Shown here piece by piece: positions 56,216 through 64,000 of a stretch of 64,000 nucleotides of DNA. Origin of the DNA: Sphagnum magellanicum (Eukaryota; Streptophyta; Sphagnopsida; Sphagnales; Sphagnaceae). The first letter of the stretch is position 1; each line of letters opens with the position of its first letter. The stretch covers positions 11,897,666 to 11,961,665 of the forward strand of contig CM038919.1 of assembly GCA_021904315.1 (NCBI GenBank), written 5' to 3'. Below the pieces are notes generated by a model. That model did no database searches, had not been told where the DNA came from, and saw only the letters and a program-made list of their open reading frames with translations. A program made the translations under genes and the position numbers.

Positions 56216-59200
56216 ATAACAAAATGTGACAAGTTTTGCCATAACATCTTGACCACATTCAAAACCAAAAAAACCATAACCTCTCAATTCGTTCCATCTT
56301 GGAGTAGGAATTATCATAATGAATAATGAACAAAAACAAGTAAAAATTTCACAAGCATGTACAAGTTTAAGAGTTAGACAATACATGTGGAAACATGAAA
56401 ATACTTTGGAATGCCAAAAATAATCTATAGGAGGTTTGCTCTTTTATCACTTAATCTATAGATTTCACTTTAAATCTTCATTCAACTTGCAAAACTAATA
56501 TTGAGACATTTAATTTATCTAGTTTGAGTTTCTACATTGAGATACGTAAGAACATCAATAGATGAAGTCAATCATAAACAAGCTTAAAACAAATTTTGCC
56601 ATTGAGCTTTTTAATCTTATTATCTTACTTGTCACAATTCAAAATCATTATATTAGTTCCCAAAAGAGAATGTCAAATAGAAAGAAGTAAAGGAATTATC
56701 ACAAATTTGGAAATTTGAAATCTCTTCCTCCTAGGAGTAAATGATTATCCTAACCATTGGACTACAATTTTTTTAATTCAAAATGATAATGTACCTTGTT
56801 TACTTATTCATATTTGTCAAAATTCTAAACTGTTGAAAGTAGGATTGCCAAACCATTTTATATAAATAAATTAAAATATTTGACAAATTCTATCAATTCT
56901 AAGGGTTGGGTACTATACAACTTCTATATTGCATCCTTTTGCAATGGACTTATAAGCAATAATAAAATAAACAATTTGTTCATCATGCAATGACTCTACC
57001 CATTATCAAAGTTTCAAACTTCAAACTAAAAACTTCATTTATTAAATTAAAACTTTTCATCTAGATGCATGTGCTTTTATGGAGCATGCCCATCCATCAC
57101 ATGAACATGTCATATTATAGATGTCACTCACACATTGTGTTAAGTTTGAGCCAAAAGTTTATAACAAATCCTTCATCAATGCACAATCTATTCCTATGTG
57201 TAAAGCCAATAAAGCAAAATGTACACATAATATTCTATTAGGTATTCAATGAAAACACAACAAATTTGTTGTTCACAAAACATAGGGCATTTTGACAAAT
57301 TAATGAACTCCCTACATAAGAACTAAAAACCCATAATATGCCTCCACAATAATTAATTAAATAAATAATATCATGACCACCCTATCATATTAACACTACA
57401 TGTATAAAATTATTATCACTATTTTTGCATTTGGAAAAATATCACAACCTTTTTCAAATATTAATGGGGGTTCTTATGCTAATCATTGCTTTGGGCTCCC
57501 AATTATATCTTGGGTAACACAAAAAGAAATGAGATATGAACAAGACCAAGGCAAAAGCCAAAAAGTGTGAAACACATCATCAAATATAATGAAAAGTGTG
57601 TTTATCAAAAGGAGGCACTCCCAAAACCCCCAACTTCCACTTTGACTTTGAATGTTGAGACTCCTCATGTGTTTAAAATGTTAATGACAATGTTTTAAAG
57701 CTGAAAAGATGCTTAAGGTGAAAATTATTAATGTCATTGAGAAAAATCCAACAAAAGCTATAAGATGTTGAACTTGCATGCACATAACCAAATATATATA
57801 TATATATATATATATATACTTATATACTTATGAATGTTTGATAACTTAAACACAAATTGTTGAAATGAATCTTAACCATTTTAAACATGATTTGGAAGGT
57901 TTAATCATCTTTTTTAATTCAAAATTTGACTCAATATTGGAAGGCTAACAACATGGGCTTTCTTCTCTTAATCATTTTTATTTCTCACAAGTTACTAAGC
58001 TCCAAATTAATGAAACACCAAATTGTTTCAATTTTAGAAATAAAAATTCTAAAATTTTCCCTTTTCAACAAGGGGCCCTACAAAAATTTACAAACTATAC
58101 TTTGTAAAGATATGTATTTTTTTACAACTACAATGCGGTTGTGTCGTGATGAATATATATGAGTTCATAATGAATCTTGAAATCAATTTGGTTCAAACTA
58201 AACTAAATACCAATGTTGGGAGGTTATCTAGAAACAAAAATAGACCCTAATGATAATTAGGATGGTTCTTAGGATTCATGACCATGATTTTCCAAAAAAT
58301 CAAATAACTAGTTTTGATATATAGCGATAGTTATGAAAATTTTGAAAAAAAATCAAATAACCAGTCATAACACTAATGATTTTTTAAGATTTTTGAAATG
58401 ACCCTAATTGGAAATTCTTTGATTTTGAATTTTTTCAAATAATTGCAACTATCAAATCTTCTTATTTTAAAATACCAAAATTGTTTATATTAATAATTAT
58501 TTAAATAAATTCAAATAAAAGCACTACATTAAATATTTTAGATTGGTTTGTTCTATGTAGTTGAGGTGATCAATCAATGTCCATTGAAACATGTCATCAA
58601 ATTCTTTTTAAATGAAAAAGAAATTCATTACACAAAAGGCCAAAAAAATAAACATAAGATAAGGGAATGCACCCACCCCAATGCTAATTAACCCAAAAAA
58701 TTAAAATCAAACAAACTAATTAATCTATATAATTGGTAGTTCCATTTAGCTTTTTGATAGTCCCTAACACAAAGGATGACATGGGGCACCACTTCCTATC
58801 AAAATGAACCAAATATTTTGTTTCAATAGAAGGTGTTTTATTAATCAAATGGAAAATTTTCTTTCATTCAAGCCAATAATGTTAACTACTATCTCATCCA
58901 ATGTCATGCATCCTAGCTTATGGTCGGGTCCAAGCAATGAAAAATAAAAAACTACTAGTCCTTGTAATAGTGCAAAAGAAGTTTAAAAATGTAGTTGGGG
59001 GGAACAAATTTTGAAATATGAGTTCTAAATACCTTAAGGGGCTAAGCAAGTTAGGTTCCTTACCTAACGAACATAGTTTCCTAGCTCTAGGACACCATCG
59101 CCATTATCGTTTGAATGAAAGCACATTAAGCCCCCCCAAAATTGTAGTTGCAAGTATAATCTTTTTTTTTTGGGGGGGGGATAGGTGTGGACATCACATC

Positions 59201-62104
59201 TTGGGTTATTTTTGTTTATTTTACATGTATTTGATTAAATTTAGACATAAGTTAACCAATGCTATAAAAAAATCCAACAAGCATTGAATATTTTAAACAT
59301 ATGGTTATATTTGTGTTGAAATAATACTTGTCATAGACTTTGAAAAATTTGCATATGTATTTCAAAGCTAAGGTTGTTGGTGGAATTTTTGGGTGATTTT
59401 TTTGTGATGATTAATGTTATTATATATCATTTAAATATAGGGCATTTAGGACTTTACAATTTTTGGTTGAAAATCGATTCAAAAAATGTGATTTTTTATT
59501 TTCATGTAGCAAATCTAAGTTGTAACAACCTCAATAACGTCATTTAAATGTTATGTACTTGAACTTTTAATCTACTTCTCATGTGCAAATCATCTAAAAT
59601 TGATGCCTACATTTATAATTGATGCAAGTACATACAACATGTGCATTTACTTTCTAGTTTATTATAGAATGCAAGTAATAGTAACAATGCAATGAATAAA
59701 ATTAGACAATGCACTCTTTGGTCTATGGACCATCATAGGGCTTGATCTACAACTTGAGGGCATTATAATGGGGAGTCTATATACCTTTTGTTTGCTACAT
59801 GTTACGATTTGTGTAGAATTAGTAAAGAGAAAATTTCCAAACAATTTTGTTTGAACATGTTATTTGTTTCATTTTATGTACCCTCAATCCTTGGAGTATA
59901 ATTCAAATTATGTTCACATTTCATATGTAGTTTTGCACCATCAGTGAAAGGTCATGAACTTGCAATGGGGGACTTTTCAACAATTTTGCCAAATGATATT
60001 ATATTAAATTACACTTGGCCCCAAGTATGTAAATTCCATCTTGGGAGGATATAGTGTTATTGTTTTTGACATTGCGTCTTACTAGCAAAACATGGAAGAA
60101 ATTGGTAAATGGTAGTTAGGAATGGGCCCATTACAAACTAGCCTTTCTTGAGGTTTGATTTCGAGAATAAAGAATGGAAGAATTATGTAAGCAAAAAAAG
60201 TTGAAAAATGTAAACTTCAAAGATGTGGGTTACAACAACCCAAATGACATTAACAAGGAACCCAAATCACAAGATTAATATATAACATTTTGACTTTGAA
60301 TTGAAAATAAACTCCCATGACATGTGGCTTACATCTAATTAATTTGGATTTAGTCTAGCACAAATGTCTTTTAATAATGCAAGTCAACAAAATGGATGCA
60401 TTTTACAAATTATTAAACTAAAATAGATAGTTATTTATTTTTGTTGGTTCATTTATCTTAAATACATAATTTTTATAAAAGTAAAAATTTGGCCAAGTTA
60501 TCTCTAGATGTCTTTGATTTAGTTGATCCAAGCTTCATGGTAATGTGAACAACAATTTAATTGTGTAGGGTTTAGGGTTTAGATGTGCACCTTAAACCGT
60601 GTGTACATATTGTGCTAACTAATTTGTGTTTTGATTTTGGACTATGTGCAATTGGCAACAAATTGATGCTTTCTATTCCTTTTGTTTCTAGTTGTTGCTT
60701 GTGCAATTAATATTATAGTCCTCAAAGTAATCCACATTTGGTTGTTGAATTTTGGATTGGAGAATAAAGCTTATATGTAAATGGAATCTTATGGGCTTAT
60801 CAACATGGAGCTTGTATGAAACTGATTCATGAATCGAATTTTTTTGAAGCTTCAGAGCTATAATTATTCCAAATATTAAGAAATCTTTCTTTGCCACACA
60901 TTAGTCCTTCATTGGGAGAATAGAAAGAGATTGAGCTCATGGTAGGTTGATGTTTACTTGGAGAGCAAGTGGTTCATTCCTTGAAGCACAAGAACACAAC
61001 ACCACCTCTTGTCGCCATCTACTCTTGTCACTATTGGACTTGGAGCAAGCTTTGTGAACACTACTTTTGCTGAACACATTTTCATTGTACTTCATCAATT
61101 TCAATGATAATCAATACCTTAAAAGATACTTCAAGTGGAGATTGTTTTGGAATATCGGATGTTTATTGTAACCTATTGTAACTTTAATTACAATTTAGAC
61201 CCTTTGGTTCTTGAGGTTACTTGGAATTCTTGAAGCTTAATTAATGTTAGTTGTGTGAAATATATATGTTTTGCTCTTAGTTCATACCTACCCAATGATC
61301 TCCAAAATTAAAGAATTTCTTATTGTGCTTTACAACGAACATCATATAGGACATTTAGAAAAGAAAATTCATCTTAGTGGGTTTTCCATGATTCGCACAT
61401 GAATGGTTGTGGTTTTAGTAGGCCACATGAGAATGGATTTTTAAAAATTTGGATTGTAGAAATAGAATTCTAAAAGGAATGTTGTTTTTGAGATGTTTCA
61501 TGGTGGTGTGATCACAAGGCCATAAAAGATAACAAAATCCACTATTGTCATATCTAGAATTTCTTTCCATGCAAGGATTCCATACAATTTTTTCTTGGTC
61601 ATTACATTGTAAACCTTTGCACCTAAAATGAGAAATCACTTTGATTAAATATCTTCTTCCAAGAGTTTAATGATCCATTAGATTTTTTTTTTGACATGAA
61701 TAGGGTGTTGTTGACAATTTATTGAGCTCCTTTAAATTCTTTGGTTTATAGTAACTTGTGAAATTATTGATGTCATGTCAACTATTGATGCCTCCTACAT
61801 CATTGATTGCATTGCTTCAAATTAATCAAGATTGTTTTGTAGCTAAGTTTTTGCATGTAAATGTAGGATCACTTGTTGGGATGTAAGCCCATGTATCCTC
61901 ATTCAAGAGAAGGCTTGACTTATAAAAGTTAACTTTGTGGGAATTACTTGTGCTTGATAAAGTATGGCTCCAATTCACCTTAATGAATAGATAATTTGTG
62001 TTCCAAAGGAGTTTTTAATGCATCTCTTGTTGCAACTTTTAAAAATTAAAAATGTCATGTTCTCGGGAATTTATAGTTTCTAGGGTCTTGTTATGAAGTA
62101 TATG
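56216..62104. other. Long AT-rich stretch without recognisable genes
   Basis: An AT dinucleotide run lies at 57792-57819. A piece at about 58211-58375 has CAATGTTGGGAGGTTATC at one end and a reversed AGTGTTATGACTGGTTAT at the other, similar to a decayed hAT-type element. Everything else is AT-rich with short random frames. Confidence 0.45.
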
Positions 62105-62760
62105 AAGTGTGCCCTTTGTAGATTTGCATATGTTTGATCGAATATGTGTACACATAGATATGAGATATGTTTTGTTTATGTTGTGTCTTAATCTATGTGT
62201 ACATATGTGCATAAATGTATTTGAACTGCAACTTGTGCATACTTCTCAACATACAAAATGTAATGTGTGTATGTTGTCTATGTACATACATATAGGTTAG
62301 ATAAACATGTATGTATTTGAGTTTTGACTTGTGCATACTTGGCAATATGTGAAATATGTTGTTTATATGTTATGTAGGTTACATATATAGGTATATACAT
62401 AAGCTTTAGATACATATGTATGTATATGAGCTAGAACTTATGCATAGTTGTTAACATGTTATATGTAATGTGTAGGTTCCATATGTACATAACTAGATGA
62501 TGTACATGTACACATATATCCAAATTATACTTGTGTATACTTGTTAGCACATAGAGTAAAATTTATGTACTTGCAGATGTGTATGTGAAGTAGATATTAC
62601 ATTACATACATGTTATGAATTATACAAGTTATGCACTCTTGTTAACATATGAATTCCAATACACATATTAACACAAATGTATACATAATGAATGTATATT
62701 AAATATGTGTGTACATTTATTATATATGTTTTGTGTACACAAATGTGTATGGTGTCACAC
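62105..62760. repeat. Degenerate tandem repeat of about 96-109 bp, rich in alternating ATGTACAT
   Basis: The anchor ACTTGTGCATACTT recurs at 62231, 62327, 62436 (variant), 62529 and about 62627. Between anchors lie long runs of alternating purine and pyrimidine such as TATGTACATACATATA. Solo LTR G inserted just beyond it. Confidence 0.7.
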
Positions 62761-62805
62761 AATGTACGGAATGTGCATTTCTATCCCAAATTATATTATT
62801 CAAGT

Positions 62806-63626
62806 TGACACGCTCCCAAATCACGGGGTGAAACCCACTTGAGGGTTTCACAAAGTCAAGTTGCGAAAATTGTGACTTAGTTTCACGCTCCCGACTTCCA
62901 ATTCTAAAAAGGCGTAGAGGGTCGAATTGGGAGCCCAGGGATTAGACTAGGAAGAGGGAGTAGTTTAGCTCGTGTGAATCTGCATCCAAAAACCCACCAA
63001 AAAGGGTTAGTTTAGCATTTGGGACACCTTTGGGTGTTGGGACTTGCCACGGGCACTTGGACACACAAGACTCACCATGGCCCGGACTCGGGAATAAGCC
63101 ACCACCTTACTCCCTATAGTATTTTCTGCGGTTGGTCGCCGATGCTACATCCAAATGGCACATTTTGTTGGGACTCCCGAAAGGGAGTCCCGAAACTGTC
63201 CCGGCTAGACTCCCAGAACTTTGAATGGTCATAACCCTTCGCCCCGAATTCGAATCGGGACGAGTCCTAAAGCAAAGTTGTAGCTCTCATCAAGAGCTTT
63301 CCAACTCCGTGTTGCACTCTTCAAGGCGACGTCAAGAAAAGGTCGATTCCCGACTTTTAGTGGTCGGGAGTCAAACTGCCAGTTTGACTCCCGGCCCTTC
63401 TTTTGCCCATAACTTGGGCTGGAAATGTCCGAATGGTCAATGCGAGGCCATTTTCGATATCTACGTTTCAAGACCTTTCCAATGACACCAAGAACAATTC
63501 AATGCGAGGTGTTTTGGGCCTTGTTGTCGAGCTCTGAACATTCGGGAGTCCCGGAGGACTCCAAACCTCCAACTTTTCCAAGTGTTGGGCTTCACCCCCA
63601 CACTTGGCCAAAGTGGGGTTGCGACA
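62806..63626 (-). mobile_element. Solo LTR-like element, copy G (short type)
   Basis: This 821-bp minus-strand copy runs from TGACACGCTCCC to GGTTGCGACA on the plus strand and has a perfect target duplication caagt (62801-62805 and 63627-63631). The GGGAGTCAAACTGCCAG palindrome (63366-63392) is fully paired, as is a second one around GGGACTCCCGAAAGGGAGTC (about 63170-63192). Its low divergence suggests it is among the youngest copies. Confidence 0.85.
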
Positions 63627-64000
63627 CAAGTTATCTTGTATTCATGTGTTTGAGTTTTATTGCATTATGGTCATAATATAAAATGTACTAAATAATAATA
63701 ATAATTTTATCTCATTTGTACATGTGTAAGTGTTTGAAATTCAATTTGCATGTAACTTATCTAGTTGGTTTTTGGTAAATGAATGTGTAGGCTTTCATGC
63801 ATGAGGAATGTAAGGAAAAAACTTTGAAAAGTTGGAATTATTAGGCATGGGCCAACCTCAAGGGCAACATTGGTTAATAAACTACAAGAGGACAATTTTT
63901 ATTAAAAAAAAAATGTTATATAAGAAAAAGAAGCAAGACAAAATGTATTGGTTGAAGAACAAATCCAAAAGAACGTTTTTGATGAGCTCCCAAGCTCCTT

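Noticed and set aside
1-64000. CRISPR arrays, operons, bacterial-type promoters
   Set aside because: Spliced kinase, plant transposons and SINE-like sequence show eukaryotic nuclear DNA; the tandem repeats have no spacer structure.

Overview
The window looks like nuclear DNA of a land plant. It is AT-rich, gene-poor and full of decayed transposable elements, with one convincing intact gene: a 15-exon plant NIMA-related (NEK) protein kinase on the minus strand at 44.4-50.8 kb. Introns of 145-456 bp and the repeat style would suit a bryophyte or other non-seed plant, but this is inference; the sequence does not fix the species.

Layout. 0-15.6 kb: AT-rich minisatellite DNA, a Ty3/gypsy pol remnant, a chloroplast Cpn60-beta pseudogene fragment, and the first five copies (A-E) of one LTR-like family. 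These are 0.8-0.97 kb long, begin TG and end CA. One older copy (C) is split by a younger one (D). 15.6-24 kb: broken, coding-like remnants (an ORF with a single TGA, a kinase-like pseudogene, a 43-codon remnant). 24-30 kb: a foldback repeat, five copies of a CATC-rich module, solo LTR F, two copies of the C-terminal helicase end of a Helitron, and a tRNA-derived SINE. 31.4-32.3 kb: a non-autonomous hAT element. 34.6-36.2 kb: a tandem array of roughly 215-bp units, several of which fold into long hairpins; this is the most unusual structure here. It is followed by a decaying satellite of about 137 bp (36.3-38 kb). 39-44 kb: mostly featureless, with one strong 20-bp-stem hairpin. 44.4-50.8 kb: the NEK gene, with minisatellite and homopolymer sequence upstream. 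52.65-53.03 kb: a Tourist-like (PIF/Harbinger) MITE. 53-62 kb: AT-rich DNA without recognisable genes. 62.1-63.6 kb: alternating purine/pyrimidine tandem repeats and solo LTR G.

The LTR family has seven copies in both orientations and no internal region in the window. Four copies have perfect 5-bp target duplications and one a near-perfect one, so these look like solo LTRs. Two length classes (about 810-820 and 906-974 bp) differ at the 5' end.

The only functional protein I would defend is the NEK kinase. The hairpin array could be an RNA locus (MIRNA-like), but no known miRNA family was recognised, so this stays a hypothesis.
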